Assembly: GCA_025363775.1 (NCBI GenBank)
Contig: JANYLG010000143.1
Coordinates: 1-33,485 of the forward strand
Direction: 5' to 3'
Length of the DNA: 33,485 nt
Source: Acidobacteriota bacterium
Lineage (GTDB): Bacteria > Acidobacteriota > Vicinamibacteria > Vicinamibacterales > Fen-181
Position numbers and translations under genes: made by a program. Of this stretch, positions 18,783-28,657 are shown piece by piece (the stretch's first letter is position 1; each line of letters begins with the position of its first letter). The notes beneath the pieces are model-generated. The model was given only the letters and a program-made list of their open reading frames with translations, searched no databases and was not told where the DNA came from.

Positions 18783-19749
18783 ACGCGATCGCGCGGGGTA
18801 CACGGCGCTGGCGGTGGTGTTTCGCACGCACTCGGACATCGAGGCCAGCATTGTCCGGGGACTGCTCGAGGCGCACGGGATCTACGCCGCCGCCTCGTCC
18901 GATCTGACGCACTCGGTGTTTCCACTCAGCATCGACGGGCTCGGGGAGGTGCGCATCTCGGTGCCGATGTCGCAGGCCGAGGCGGCCGTGACGATCATCC
19001 GCGAGCAGGGGACGTCACCGCAGTCGGCCGAGATCGTGCAGTTGGTGGACGACACGCGAGACCTGTCGGCGCTCGAAGAACGGCTGGGATACACGTTCCG
19101 GGAGCCCGCGGTGCTGGACCGCGCGCTGACGCACCGGTCGCGCGCGAACGAGGACGCGACCGGGAGCACGGTGGACAACGAGTCGCTCGAGTTCCTGGGC
19201 GACGCGGTGCTCGGCTTCGTGATGGCGGATCTGTTGTTCCGCGACTTTCCGCAGTTCGACGAGGGGCAGAAGTCGAAGATCAAGGCGTCGCTGGTCTCGA
19301 CCGCGACGCTCGCCCTGCTGGCGCGCCGGCTGGGGCTGGGCGACTTCCTGGCGCTCGGCCGCGGGGAAGAGAAGACGGGCGGCCGGAACAAGCAGGCGCT
19401 GCTGGCCGACGGCTACGAGGCGGTGATCGCCGCCGTCTACCTCGACGGCGGCATCGAGGAGGCGCGGCGGTTTGTCACGCGCGCATTCGCGGAGGACCTC
19501 GAGGACGTGCGGAGCCCGGAGTTCTGGGGCCGCGACTACAAGTCGGCGCTGCAGGAACTGGTGCAGTCGCACGAGGTGTCGCTGCCCGAGTACACCGTCG
19601 CGTCCGAGAGCGGTCCCGACCACCGGAAGACGTTCCACGTCGAGGTGCGTGTGCGCGGTGAGTTGCTGGGCTCCGCGCACGGCGCCAGCAAGAAGGCCGC
19701 GGAGCAGGAAGCCGCGCACCAGGCGATCGACAAGCTGTCCGAGGAATAG
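18769..19749 (+). CDS. rnc: ribonuclease III with N-terminal DUF2007-like domain
   Basis: N-terminus TALAVVFRTHSDIEASIVRGLLEAHGIYAAASSDLTHSVFPLSIDGLGEVRISVPMSQAEAAVTII is DUF2007-like. Then RNase III: LTHRSRANE, NESLEFLGDAVLGFVMADLLF, DYKSALQELVQ and a dsRBD GASKKAAEQEAAHQAID. Confidence 0.95.
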   Translation: MVGPERDRAGYTALAVVFRTHSDIEASIVRGLLEAHGIYAAASSDLTHSVFPLSIDGLGEVRISVPMSQAEAAVTIIREQGTSPQSAEIVQLVDDTRDLSALEERLGYTFREPAVLDRALTHRSRANEDATGSTVDNESLEFLGDAVLGFVMADLLFRDFPQFDEGQKSKIKASLVSTATLALLARRLGLGDFLALGRGEEKTGGRNKQALLADGYEAVIAAVYLDGGIEEARRFVTRAFAEDLEDVRSPEFWGRDYKSALQELVQSHEVSLPEYTVASESGPDHRKTFHVEVRVRGELLGSAHGASKKAAEQEAAHQAIDKLSEE

Positions 19750-19759
19750 GGCGGACGAT

Positions 19760-19805
19760 CTCGAGCACGACGGACGCGGAGAAGACGGAGCTAGACGTGC
19801 TCGAG
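19760..19805. terminator. candidate bidirectional terminator/hairpin between convergent genes
   Basis: Perfect 10-bp inverted repeat CTCGAGCACG...CGTGCTCGAG with 26-nt spacer. Overlaps the 3' end of the minus-strand ATPase. No clear T-tract. Confidence 0.4.
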
Positions 19806-20900
19806 GGTCGCGGGCAGGCATGTCGCCGCGTAGCGCTGAACCTCCCGCCCGATCTTCTCGGCGGCCGGCGGGGTCGGCTGGCAGTGCAGCCGCGCCCACA
19901 CGCGCAGGAGCGGATCGCGGAAGCGGTACCGCTTCTGATGCGCCAGCACCAGGTCTACGTCTTCCAGCCACGACAGGTAGTCTTTCGTCGAGCCGGGCGT
20001 GCGGCCCAGGCGCTTTGAAATCTCCGTGAGCGTCAGCGGTTCCTGCTCGGAGAGGATCTCGAGGATCCCTTTCAACGCGCCGTAGCCGCGGGCGCGGTGC
20101 AGCCGCAGTTCGTAGGAGAAGGCGCACTGCGAGGACAGCCGCGTGTCGGGCTCGAGCAGCGCCGTAAGGGCGGCCACCGGGTCCGCCACCCCGTGGCCGG
20201 CGCGCGAGGCCATGGATTCGACGATCGCGCGGGTGTAGGCCGGGCTGCCCTCGGACAGCGCCTGCACCAGGCGCGCGATGTCGGCGACCGATTCGCCTCC
20301 CGTCGTGGTCCCGCCGTTGGACGCACCAGCCCCGAGCGCGTCCGCGACCATCCGCTCCGTTTCGTCTCCGGGAAGCGCTGGCATCGGGACGACCACGAAC
20401 TGCGGCGAGGCGGCGGCGAGCGCGCGTTCCGTCCGCGTGATGTACCGCGACGTCAGGACGAATCGGTTGGGCGAGGACGCGATGACCGCGAGCAGCTCGG
20501 GCATCGCGCGGCGCAGGCCCGGGAAACTCTCGAACGTGCGGAACTCGAGCACCTCGTCCAGCAGGAACGTGACCGGGCCCTGGTCCACCCGGCGCGCGCC
20601 GGAGAAGAACGCCAGGACGGCGTCGAACGCCTCGCGCGGACTGATGGCCTGCGGTGTCGGCCGCGCGTCGATGAATGGCGATCCGGCGGTCAGCGCGTTC
20701 AGGAACCGTTCGGGGGTGCTGGCCGTGCGTTCGATGTTGACGTACTGGCTCTCCTGCCGACCGAGGTCCGTTTGCAGCCGGTGGAGCAGGCTCGTGCGGC
20801 CGGTGCCACAGAGGCCGAGCACGACCGGGACGCGGCCGGCATCGTCGGTCAGCATCGCCTTGATCCGGTGGTCCACGGTGGTTGTCTGGGAAGTCGTCAC
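19791..20900 (-). CDS. archaeal-type P-loop ATPase with winged-helix region
   Basis: [18 protein letters not shown] (P-loop), [11 protein letters not shown] (Walker B), [68 protein letters not shown]. Confidence 0.8.
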   Translation of the reverse strand: MTTSQTTTVDHRIKAMLTDDAGRVPVVLGLCGTGRTSLLHRLQTDLGRQESQYVNIERTASTPERFLNALTAGSPFIDARPTPQAISPREAFDAVLAFFSGARRVDQGPVTFLLDEVLEFRTFESFPGLRRAMPELLAVIASSPNRFVLTSRYITRTERALAAASPQFVVVPMPALPGDETERMVADALGAGASNGGTTTGGESVADIARLVQALSEGSPAYTRAIVESMASRAGHGVADPVAALTALLEPDTRLSSQCAFSYELRLHRARGYGALKGILEILSEQEPLTLTEISKRLGRTPGSTKDYLSWLEDVDLVLAHQKRYRFRDPLLRVWARLHCQPTPPAAEKIGREVQRYAATCLPATLEHV

Positions 20901-22594
20901 CGTTGGGCGCTCCCGTCTGCCGACCCGCCCGACCCGAACTCGCGCATCGGAATCCGCACGCCCCTGGCCTCAGCTGTCGCGATCGCCGTCTCGTAGCCGG
21001 CGTCGGCATGGCGCGCGACACCCGTGCCGGGGTCGCACGTCAGCACGCGCTGCAGTTTCTCGTCGGCTTCCCGCGTGCCATCCGCCACGATCACCATCCC
21101 GGCGTGCAGCGAGTAGCCGATGCCGACGCCGCCCCCGTGGTGTACCGATACCCACGTGGCCCCCGACGACGCGTTGAGCAGCGCGTTCAGGATCGGCCAG
21201 TCGGCAATCGCGTCGCTGCCGTCGCGCATGCCCTCGGTTTCCCGGTACGGCGACGCCACCGAGCCGGTGTCGAGATGGTCGCGGCCAATCACGATGGGCG
21301 CCTTGATCGCGCCGGTGCGAACCAGTTCGTTGATGCGAAGGCCGAACCTGGCGCGCTCACCGTAGCCGAGCCAGAAGATGCGGGCCGGCAACCCCTGGAA
21401 CGCCACGCGTTCGCCGGCCAGGCGCACCCAGCGGCACAGCGCTTCGTTGTCCTTGAACATCTCGAGCGCCGCCTGGTCGGTGACCCGGATGTCCGCGGGA
21501 TCGCCCGAGAGCGCCGCCCAGCGGAACGGGCCCTTGCCCTCGCAGAAGAGCGGGCGGATGTACTCGGGCACGAAACCGGGAATATCGAAGGCGCGCGCCA
21601 CCCCGGCCTTCACGGCCTGCGCGCGGATGTTGTTGCCGTAGTCGAACGTGACGGCGCCGCGCTGCTGCAGCGCGAGCATCGCCTCGACGTGCACCCCCAT
21701 CGCCGCGACCGACCGGCGCACGTACTCGTCCGGGTTCTCCTGCCGGAGCGTGTCGGCCTCGGCCAGCGTCATGCCGTTCGGCACGTAGCCGTTGAGCGCA
21801 TCGTGGGCCGACGTCTGGTCCGTCAGCACGTCCGGCGTGAGGCCGCGCTTGACGAGCTCCGGGAGCACGTCGGCGGCGTTCCCGAGCAGCGCGATCGAAC
21901 GCCCGCGCTTTTCGCGCTGCCAGGCCGAGACCCGGTCGAGCGCCGCGTCGAGCGAGTCGGTGGATTCGTCCACGTAGCGTGTCTGCAGCCGCCGCTGGAT
22001 TCGGTGCGGGTCCACTTCGATCACCAGGGCAGCCGCGCCGTTCATCGTGGCCGCGAGCGGCTGGGCTCCGCCCATGCCGCCGAGACCGGCCGAGACGAAG
22101 AGGCGTCCCTCGAGGCTCCCGCCGAACTTCCGGTCGGCCACCGAGGCCAGCGTCTCGAACGTGCCCTGCAGGATGCCCTGGGTGCCGATGTAGATCCAGC
22201 TCCCCGCGGTCATCTGGCCGTACATCGTCAGGCCCTTGTGCTCGAGATCGCGAAACGTCTCCCAGGTCGCCCACGCCGGCACCAGCATCGAGTTCACGAT
22301 CAGCACGCGGGGCGCGCCGGGGTGCGTGTGGAAGATGCCCACCGGCTTGCCCGACTGCACGAGGAGCGTCTCGTCGTGCTCGAGCGCGCGCAGCGCGCGC
22401 GTGATCGCCTCGTAGCAGGCCCAGTTGCGCACGGCCTTGCCCGAGCCGCCGTAGACGATCAGGTCGTCGGGGCGTTCGGCAACCTCCGGGTCGAGGTTGT
22501 TCATCAGCATGCGCAGCGCGGCCTCCTGGGGCCAGCCCTTGCAGGAGATCGTGGTGCCCCGCGGCGCGCAAACGTGATGGGTGAGCGTGGTCAT
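20897..22594 (-). CDS. hutU: urocanate hydratase
   Basis: [83 protein letters not shown] at 22594. Confidence 0.98.
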   Translation of the reverse strand: MTTLTHHVCAPRGTTISCKGWPQEAALRMLMNNLDPEVAERPDDLIVYGGSGKAVRNWACYEAITRALRALEHDETLLVQSGKPVGIFHTHPGAPRVLIVNSMLVPAWATWETFRDLEHKGLTMYGQMTAGSWIYIGTQGILQGTFETLASVADRKFGGSLEGRLFVSAGLGGMGGAQPLAATMNGAAALVIEVDPHRIQRRLQTRYVDESTDSLDAALDRVSAWQREKRGRSIALLGNAADVLPELVKRGLTPDVLTDQTSAHDALNGYVPNGMTLAEADTLRQENPDEYVRRSVAAMGVHVEAMLALQQRGAVTFDYGNNIRAQAVKAGVARAFDIPGFVPEYIRPLFCEGKGPFRWAALSGDPADIRVTDQAALEMFKDNEALCRWVRLAGERVAFQGLPARIFWLGYGERARFGLRINELVRTGAIKAPIVIGRDHLDTGSVASPYRETEGMRDGSDAIADWPILNALLNASSGATWVSVHHGGGVGIGYSLHAGMVIVADGTREADEKLQRVLTCDPGTGVARHADAGYETAIATAEARGVRIPMREFGSGGSADGSAQR

Positions 22595-22696
22595 GATGAA
22601 TCGGCTGGGTATCGAGGATCGCGGATGAAGCCTAGAAATTACGGACCCCACACGGGGTTGTCAATGTAAAACGTCGCACGGCGATTTGCGGAAAAG

Positions 22697-22920
22697 TCAC
22701 TTGACAGCCAGGCCCGCAGCCTCCTCGATCGCCTGGCAGGCGCACAACACCTCGACGGCCAGCACGTGACGAGCCAGTTCCAGCGCGCGCCGCGCCTCGA
22801 GTGCCGCGCCTCGAGTGCCGCACCTCGAGTGCCGCGCCCGTGTTGATGCTGACATGGTCTTCCTTGTTCGCGGACGTCGGGATCGTATCGACGACGAGCA
22901 CCACCGCCACCCTGGGGAAT
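22697..22920 (-). pseudogene. hutH: 3' remnant of histidine ammonia-lyase, frameshifted by a 14-bp triplication
   Basis: VDTIPTSANKEDHVSINTGAALE in one frame and ARRALELARHVLAVEVLCACQAIEEAAGLAVK* in another. Both resemble the HutH C-terminus (VDSIPTSANQEDHVSMG...). Confidence 0.8.
22791..22832. repeat. 14-bp tandem triplication
   Basis: CGCGCCTCGAGTGC / CGCGCCTCGAGTGC / CGCACCTCGAGTGC, contiguous. Confidence 0.95.
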
Positions 22921-23071
22921 CCACGCGGACGATCGGTGACGAACGAAGCATTCTACAGGAATTGGCGGGGGCGCGACAGCCGAACCGCGGCCGCCTGTGC
23001 TACGATTGCGGCGGTTGGTGGACGCGGGCCGTGGCGCGGACACGGTGGCCGCTTGGAGGATGCGAACGCTT

Positions 23072-24370
23072 ATGAACGTTGCCGTGATCGGCGCCCAGTG
23101 GGGCGATGAGGGCAAGGGTAAGATCGTCGACCTGCTCACCCCGCACTTTTCGGTCGTTGCCAGGTACCAGGGCGGCCACAACGCCGGGCACACCGTGCTG
23201 GTCGGCGGCACCAAGTTCGTTCTGCACCTGGTGCCGTCGGGCATTCTCCATCCCGGTGTGATCTGCGTGATCGGCAACGGCGTCGTGGTCGACCCCGAGG
23301 CGCTCTTTGAGGAGGTCGCGACGCTGGCGCAATACGGGATCGAGGTGGGCGACCGCCTCGCGATCAGCGACAAGGCGCATGTCATCCTGCCGTATCACCG
23401 CGACCTCGACTTGCTGTCGGAAGCGCGCCGCGGCGATCGCAAGATTGGCACGACGTCGCGCGGCATCGGGCCCGCCTACGAGGACAAGATCGGGCGGCGC
23501 GGCATTCGCGTCGGCGACCTGGCCGACCCGTCGGCCCTCGCCGAGCAGGTGCGCGAGAACGTGATGGCCAGGAACCGGCTCGTGGGGGACTCGGCGCTCG
23601 AGTGGCAGCCGCTCTTCGAGCGCATGGTCACCTACGGCGAGCGGATGCGTCCGTGGGTCAAGGACGTGTCACTGTTCCTCGCCCAGGTCCAGGCCGAGGG
23701 GCGGAGCATCCTCTTCGAAGGGGCGCAGGGCACGTTCCTCGACATCGATCACGGCACGTACCCCTTCGTCACTTCATCGAACTCCACGGCGGGTGGCGTA
23801 TGCACGGGCCTCGGCGTGGGGCCGCGATCGATCGGCAGCGTGCTCGGCGTCGCCAAGGCCTATACGACGCGCGTGGGCGGCGGCCCGCTCCCGACCGAGT
23901 TGTCGGGGCCGATGGCCGACCGGCTCCGCGAGGCGGGCCAGGAGTACGGCGCCTCCACGGGGCGGCCGAGGCGCTGCGGATGGTACGACGCGGTGGCGGT
24001 GCGCTACGCGGCGCGCGTCAACGGCCTCGACGCGATCGCGCTGACCAAGATGGACGTACTCGACGGCCTGCCGCACATCGACGTCTGCACGTCCTATCGC
24101 TGCGGCGACCGTACCCTCACCGAGTTCCCCGGCAACGTGCGGCAACTGGCCGCGTGCCGGCCGGTGTACGAACGCCTGCCCGGGTGGTCGAAGCCGACCG
24201 GCGGCGTGCGGTCGTACGGCGAGCTTCCCGCGGAAGCGCGATCCTACATCGCCCGGTTGGAAGAACTCACGGGTGTGCCGGTGGGAATCATCTCGACCGG
24301 TTCCGATCGCGACGAGACGATCTTCAGGGAAGAGTCGGTTGCGGCCGCGTGGCTCGGCCAAAAGGCCTAG
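23072..24370 (+). CDS. purA: adenylosuccinate synthetase
   Basis: MNVAVIGAQWGDEGKGKIVDLL, QGGHNAGHTV, GTTSRGIGPAYEDK, FEGAQGTFLDIDHGTYPFVTSSN, GRPRRCGWYD. GGAGGA SD upstream of ATG 23072. Confidence 0.98.
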   Translation: MNVAVIGAQWGDEGKGKIVDLLTPHFSVVARYQGGHNAGHTVLVGGTKFVLHLVPSGILHPGVICVIGNGVVVDPEALFEEVATLAQYGIEVGDRLAISDKAHVILPYHRDLDLLSEARRGDRKIGTTSRGIGPAYEDKIGRRGIRVGDLADPSALAEQVRENVMARNRLVGDSALEWQPLFERMVTYGERMRPWVKDVSLFLAQVQAEGRSILFEGAQGTFLDIDHGTYPFVTSSNSTAGGVCTGLGVGPRSIGSVLGVAKAYTTRVGGGPLPTELSGPMADRLREAGQEYGASTGRPRRCGWYDAVAVRYAARVNGLDAIALTKMDVLDGLPHIDVCTSYRCGDRTLTEFPGNVRQLAACRPVYERLPGWSKPTGGVRSYGELPAEARSYIARLEELTGVPVGIISTGSDRDETIFREESVAAAWLGQKA

Positions 24371-24374
24371 GCGG

Positions 24375-25031
24375 TCACTCCCGCTGGTTGGCGTTGCTGA
24401 ACGCGCCAATCGCTGCCTTGTCCGGGTCGGTGAACTCGATGCCGACCCGGTGGGTGGGTCCCTTCCTCGACAACTCAAGCCTCGCCCACACGATCGTGCC
24501 TGTCACAGTCAGTGGCGGTTCTGCTGAACCCAGCGTCACCGTCACCGTCTGCTTCGGCCGGGCCGCATCCGGGCCGATCAGCTGCACGCCGAGGACCGAC
24601 AGGTCGATCAGGCGCGCGGGTTGGTCGTCGATCGTCGCGGAGGCGTCCTCTCTCATCCTGAAGCGCGGCGCGCGGCGGGTGCCGCGATCGAGGGTGGTCA
24701 CCTTCTTCGCCACGACGATCCTGGGTGCCGGCAAGCCGCGGCGACGCGGCGAGACGCGCTGGTAGTCGGTGTCGTGGGAGAGAATGCGAATCTCGGACGC
24801 GTCGAGCCCGGCGTCGGCTTTGATGCGGGCGATCAGCGCCGCGCCGCGCGGGCTGGCCGCGAACAGCCGTTCGAGGACGATGACCGGCGGATGCTGGGCG
24901 GTGATCGCCTCGAGCGCCCGCAACGCTTCCGAGTCGGCGAATGTCAGCACCAGACCGTCGTCGCCGACGCGTTCCCGCAGGGCGGGAATCAGCTCTGGAG
25001 CCGCAATCACGATCACCCTCTCGTCGGACAT
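24375..25031 (-). CDS. PilZ-domain protein with receiver-like N-terminal domain
   Basis: RRAPRFRMREDASATIDDQPARLIDLSVLGVQLIGPDAARPKQTVTVTLG...RVGIEFTD is PilZ-like. The N-terminal segment looks like a degenerate response-regulator fold. Confidence 0.85.
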   Translation of the reverse strand: MSDERVIVIAAPELIPALRERVGDDGLVLTFADSEALRALEAITAQHPPVIVLERLFAASPRGAALIARIKADAGLDASEIRILSHDTDYQRVSPRRRGLPAPRIVVAKKVTTLDRGTRRAPRFRMREDASATIDDQPARLIDLSVLGVQLIGPDAARPKQTVTVTLGSAEPPLTVTGTIVWARLELSRKGPTHRVGIEFTDPDKAAIGAFSNANQRE

Positions 25032-25079
25032 CGGCCTTCAGTCTAGCAGAACAGCGGCGGAGCTGGCAGCTGTGTCACA

Positions 25080-26036
25080 ATGCCTCTCGTGGGAGCACCA
25101 GACACCGGACGGGCCGCCGCGGTCGTGTGCCGCGGGTTGCAGAAGCGCTATGGCGACGTCGTGGCGGTGGCCGGTCTCGACCTCGAGGTGCGGGCAGGGG
25201 AGTGCTTTGGCCTGCTCGGCCCGAACGGCGCCGGCAAGACCACGACGATCGAGATTCTCGAAGGCCTCCTGAAGCAGGATGCCGGCGACGTGGAAGTGCT
25301 CGGCCTCCGCTGGGGCACCGACGACCGGGCACTCCATCAGCGGCTTGGCATCCAGCTACAGGACACGCAACTCCAGGAGAAGCTGTCGGTGGAGGAGGTC
25401 GTCCGCCTGTTCCGGTCGTTCTACCGACGCGGTCCGTCGGTCGGCGACGTCCTCCGGATGGTGGAACTCGAGTCGAAGCGCCGCAGCTGGGTGGGCAAGC
25501 TGTCGGGTGGCCAGAAGCAGCGGCTGGCCGTGGCGTGCGCGCTGGTGAACGAACCGGACCTGCTGTTTCTCGACGAGCCGACGACCGGGCTCGATCCGCA
25601 GTCGCGACGGCAGCTGTGGTCGCTCCTCGACCGCTTCCGCGCCGACGGAGGCACGATCGTCCTCACCACCCACTACATGGACGAGGCCCAGACCTTGTGC
25701 GACCGTGTGGCGATCATGGACCAGGGACGCATCATCGCGCTCGGCACGCCGCGCGAGCTGATCTCGTCGCTCGGCGCCGAACACGCCGTCGAGTTCGCCG
25801 TCGATCGCGGCGCGGAGGTGTCGACCTCGCTTCTGGCGCAGTTGCCTGGCGTCACGGATGCCAGGGTGGATGCCGGGACCGTGCGACTGCGCGTGACCGA
25901 GCCCCATGTCGTGATCCCCGCTCTTCTCCTCGAACTGGAACGGCAGCGCCTCCAACTGTCCCAGTTGGCCACGCACCAGGCGACGCTCGAGGACGTGTTC
26001 GTGGCGCATACGGGACGGCACCTGCGCGATGGGTAG
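25080..26036 (+). CDS. ABC transporter ATP-binding protein
   Basis: LLGPNGAGKTTTIEILEG, KLSGGQKQRLAVACALVNEPDLLFLDEPTTGLDPQSRRQLWSLL, TTHYMDEAQTLCDRVAIMDQGRIIALGTP. Confidence 0.97.
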   Translation: MPLVGAPDTGRAAAVVCRGLQKRYGDVVAVAGLDLEVRAGECFGLLGPNGAGKTTTIEILEGLLKQDAGDVEVLGLRWGTDDRALHQRLGIQLQDTQLQEKLSVEEVVRLFRSFYRRGPSVGDVLRMVELESKRRSWVGKLSGGQKQRLAVACALVNEPDLLFLDEPTTGLDPQSRRQLWSLLDRFRADGGTIVLTTHYMDEAQTLCDRVAIMDQGRIIALGTPRELISSLGAEHAVEFAVDRGAEVSTSLLAQLPGVTDARVDAGTVRLRVTEPHVVIPALLLELERQRLQLSQLATHQATLEDVFVAHTGRHLRDG

Positions 26037-27075
26037 ACGTGAACGCCCGTATCATCCGCTGATCGAGCTGACGATCGCCCGGCTCCTCGAATTCGTGCGC
26101 GAGCCCGAGGCCGTCTTCTGGGTCATCGTCTTTCCGCTCGTGCTCGCCTTGGCCCTCGGGATCGCGTTTCGCACGAAGGGTGACGAGCCGGTGTACGTCG
26201 GGGTGATCGAGGCGGCGGGCCGCGCGGAGGTCAGTGCCGTGTTGACGAAGGCGCCGGGCATCCAGGCGCGCGTCGTGGCGCGCGATCGTGCCGACCTGGC
26301 CCTGCGCGACGGCGAGGTGCAGGTGATCGTGCTGCCCGGCACGCCGCCGACCTACCGCTTCGACCCCGCTCGGCCCGAGAGCAAGCTGGCGCGGCTGGCG
26401 GTGGATGCCGCGCTGCAGCGGGCGGCAGGGCGGGCGGACCGGTTCACGGCCGGCGAGGAGACGATCGAAACGGTGGGCGCCCGCTACATCGACTGGCTCA
26501 TTCCCGGTCTGCTCGGCATGAACATCATGGGCACGGGGATGTGGAGTATCGGATTCTCGGTGGTCTTTGCGCGCACCCGGCGGGTTCTGAAACGGCTGGC
26601 CGCCACGCCGATGTCACGCCGGGACTATCTGCTCGCGCAGATGCTGGCGCGCCTCGTGTTCCTCGGGCTCGAGGTGGGCGCGCTCCTGGGGTTCGCGGCG
26701 CTCGCCTTTTCCGTGCCCATCCGCGGGTCGCTGTGGACGCTGACCGGCGTCGTGCTGCTTGGCGCGCTGGCCTTCGGCGGGCTGGGCCTGCTCGTGGCCA
26801 GCCGGGCGCGGACCATCGAGGCGGCGTCGGGCTGGATGAACTTCTCGATGCTGCCGATGTGGGTCGTCTCCGGCGTGTTCTTCTCGTCGGCCCACTTTCC
26901 GGCGCCGATGCAACCGTTCATTCACGCGCTCCCGCTGACCGCGCTCAATGACGCGCTGCGCGCCGTGATGCTCGATGGCGCTACTGCGCGCGAGGTCTGG
27001 GCCGAGGCCGCGATTCTCGGTGCGTGGGCGGTGGCCTCCTTCTCGATCTCGCTGCGGATCTTCAGATGGAAGTAG
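26029..27075 (+). CDS. ABC-2 type transporter permease
   Basis: Overlaps the ATPase gene. Long hydrophilic insert then multiple TMs; GLLGMNIMGTGMWSIGFSVVFARTRRVLKRLAATPMSRRDYLLAQMLARL. Confidence 0.93.
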   Translation: MGRRERPYHPLIELTIARLLEFVREPEAVFWVIVFPLVLALALGIAFRTKGDEPVYVGVIEAAGRAEVSAVLTKAPGIQARVVARDRADLALRDGEVQVIVLPGTPPTYRFDPARPESKLARLAVDAALQRAAGRADRFTAGEETIETVGARYIDWLIPGLLGMNIMGTGMWSIGFSVVFARTRRVLKRLAATPMSRRDYLLAQMLARLVFLGLEVGALLGFAALAFSVPIRGSLWTLTGVVLLGALAFGGLGLLVASRARTIEAASGWMNFSMLPMWVVSGVFFSSAHFPAPMQPFIHALPLTALNDALRAVMLDGATAREVWAEAAILGAWAVASFSISLRIFRWK

Positions 27076-27091
27076 CAGGGGCAGACAGTAC

Positions 27092-27658
27092 TTAGTGCAC
27101 GCCCGGGCTCATCTGCAGCGTGCCCGGCTCGGCGCCCAGCCGACGGAGCGCCGTCTCCCACATGTCCGCGGCCGGCACGTCGAAGATCAGGTCGAGTTCG
27201 ACCTGCGTGATGAGCCAGGCCGACTCCAGCAGCTCGGCGTCGAGCTGCCCCGGGCCCCACCCCGCATACCCCATCAGCAGCCGGGTTCGCTCCGGTCGGT
27301 CGTGTTCGAGCAGTTGACGAAGCAGCGTCGCGGATCCGGAGATGTAGAGGCCGTGGCAGATCTGCACCGCTTCGACGTCATGTGGATCCTCGCCGAGCAG
27401 CAGGCACCCGCGCTCCGGTTCAACCGGGCCCCCGACCCACAGCTCGAGCCCGTTGTCCGAGGCAATCGGCGGATCGAGGCGAACGGCCTGCGCCGCGCCC
27501 GTCCCCGTCGGCCGATTGAGCACCAATCCCCACGCGCCGTCGGAGGTGTGCTGGCACAGGAGCACGACCGTGTGACGGAAATTCGGGTCGTCGAGCTGGG
27601 GCATCGAGAGCAGCAGCGCCGGGGCCATGGAGGCGGGCGGGGAAGCCGAGACTGTCAT
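27092..27658 (-). CDS. YqgE/AlgH family protein
   Basis: APALLLSMPQLDDPNFRHTVVLLCQHTSDGAWGLVLNRPTG, WVGGPVEPERGCLLLG, GYAGWGPGQLDAELLESAWL. Confidence 0.94.
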   Translation of the reverse strand: MTVSASPPASMAPALLLSMPQLDDPNFRHTVVLLCQHTSDGAWGLVLNRPTGTGAAQAVRLDPPIASDNGLELWVGGPVEPERGCLLLGEDPHDVEAVQICHGLYISGSATLLRQLLEHDRPERTRLLMGYAGWGPGQLDAELLESAWLITQVELDLIFDVPAADMWETALRRLGAEPGTLQMSPGVH

Positions 27659-27774
27659 GCACTTCATCATACCGCGCGTCCCGTCTCCTGGGCAGTCCAA
27701 CCGCGGGCTGAAAGGCGATGACACGGTATAATTCCCCCTCCTGAGGTGAACAGGGGGCTCGCGAAGTAGGATCC

Positions 27775-28656
27775 ATGAAACCAGCGCTGGTCGTTCACGG
27801 TGGCAGTGGGTCGGTTCCACCAAACGCCCATGAGAGGCAGGCGGCCTGCGAGCGGGCGACAAATTCCGCGTGGGCCCTGCTGCAGCGGGGCGCGAGCGCG
27901 CTCGACGCCGTGGATGAGGCAATCCGTCGGCTCGAGGACGAGCCGGTGCTGAACGCGGGGACAGGCAGCGATCTCCAGGCCGACGGTGTCATCCGCATGG
28001 ACGTGTCGCTGATGGCGTGCGATGGGCGGGCCGGATCGGTCGCGCAGGTGCCCGGACTGAAGAACCCTGTGCGACTCGCGCGCTACATCCTCGAGCAGGA
28101 GGCGCACGTGATGCTCAGCGGCCAGGAGGCGCTGCACCTCGGGCTTCGCGCGGGTCTCGAGCCGGCCGCGGCGGCGACGCCAGCCAAGGTGACCTACTGG
28201 CGGGAGCACCTCGGTGCGGCGGGGCAGCGGCTGGACTACGCCGCGATGGCGGCCGAATGGAAGCGTGACAATGCGGCGCGGCTGGGAACGGTCGGCTGTG
28301 TGGCGCTCGACGCGGACGGGCGTCTCGCGGCCGGCACGTCAACGGGGGGAACGGCGCTGTGCTACCCGGGGAGGGTCGGCGACACGGCGGTGATCGGCGC
28401 CGGGACGTACTGCACCCGGCTCGCCGGCGTCTCGATGACAGGCCTCGGCGAGCGCATGCTGGTGCTGCTCTCCGCCAAGCGGTTCTGCGACCGCGTGCAG
28501 GAAGGCCTGGCCATCGATCGGGCGGCGCGGGTCGTGCTCGAAGAGCTCTCGCACCTGACGCCCGGCGTGGCCGGCCTCATTGCGATCGACGTGAACGGCG
28601 GCATCGTGTCGATGCACGACACGCCGTTCATGGTGACTTCCGAGCGGCATTCCTGA
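27775..28656 (+). CDS. isoaspartyl peptidase/L-asparaginase (Ntn-hydrolase)
   Basis: ALVVHGGSGSVPP, LNAGTGSDLQADGVIRMDVSLM and autoprocessing-site region GTVGCVALDADGRLAAGTSTGGTALCYPGRVGDTAVIGAGTY. Confidence 0.94.
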   Translation: MKPALVVHGGSGSVPPNAHERQAACERATNSAWALLQRGASALDAVDEAIRRLEDEPVLNAGTGSDLQADGVIRMDVSLMACDGRAGSVAQVPGLKNPVRLARYILEQEAHVMLSGQEALHLGLRAGLEPAAAATPAKVTYWREHLGAAGQRLDYAAMAAEWKRDNAARLGTVGCVALDADGRLAAGTSTGGTALCYPGRVGDTAVIGAGTYCTRLAGVSMTGLGERMLVLLSAKRFCDRVQEGLAIDRAARVVLEELSHLTPGVAGLIAIDVNGGIVSMHDTPFMVTSERHS

Positions 28657-28657
28657 T

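Noticed and set aside
19015-22669. Long ORFs antisense to rnc, the ATPase and hutU (668 aa, 595 aa, 299 aa)
   Set aside because: Overlap well-supported genes and have Arg/Ala/Pro-rich, motif-free products typical of high-GC antisense frames.
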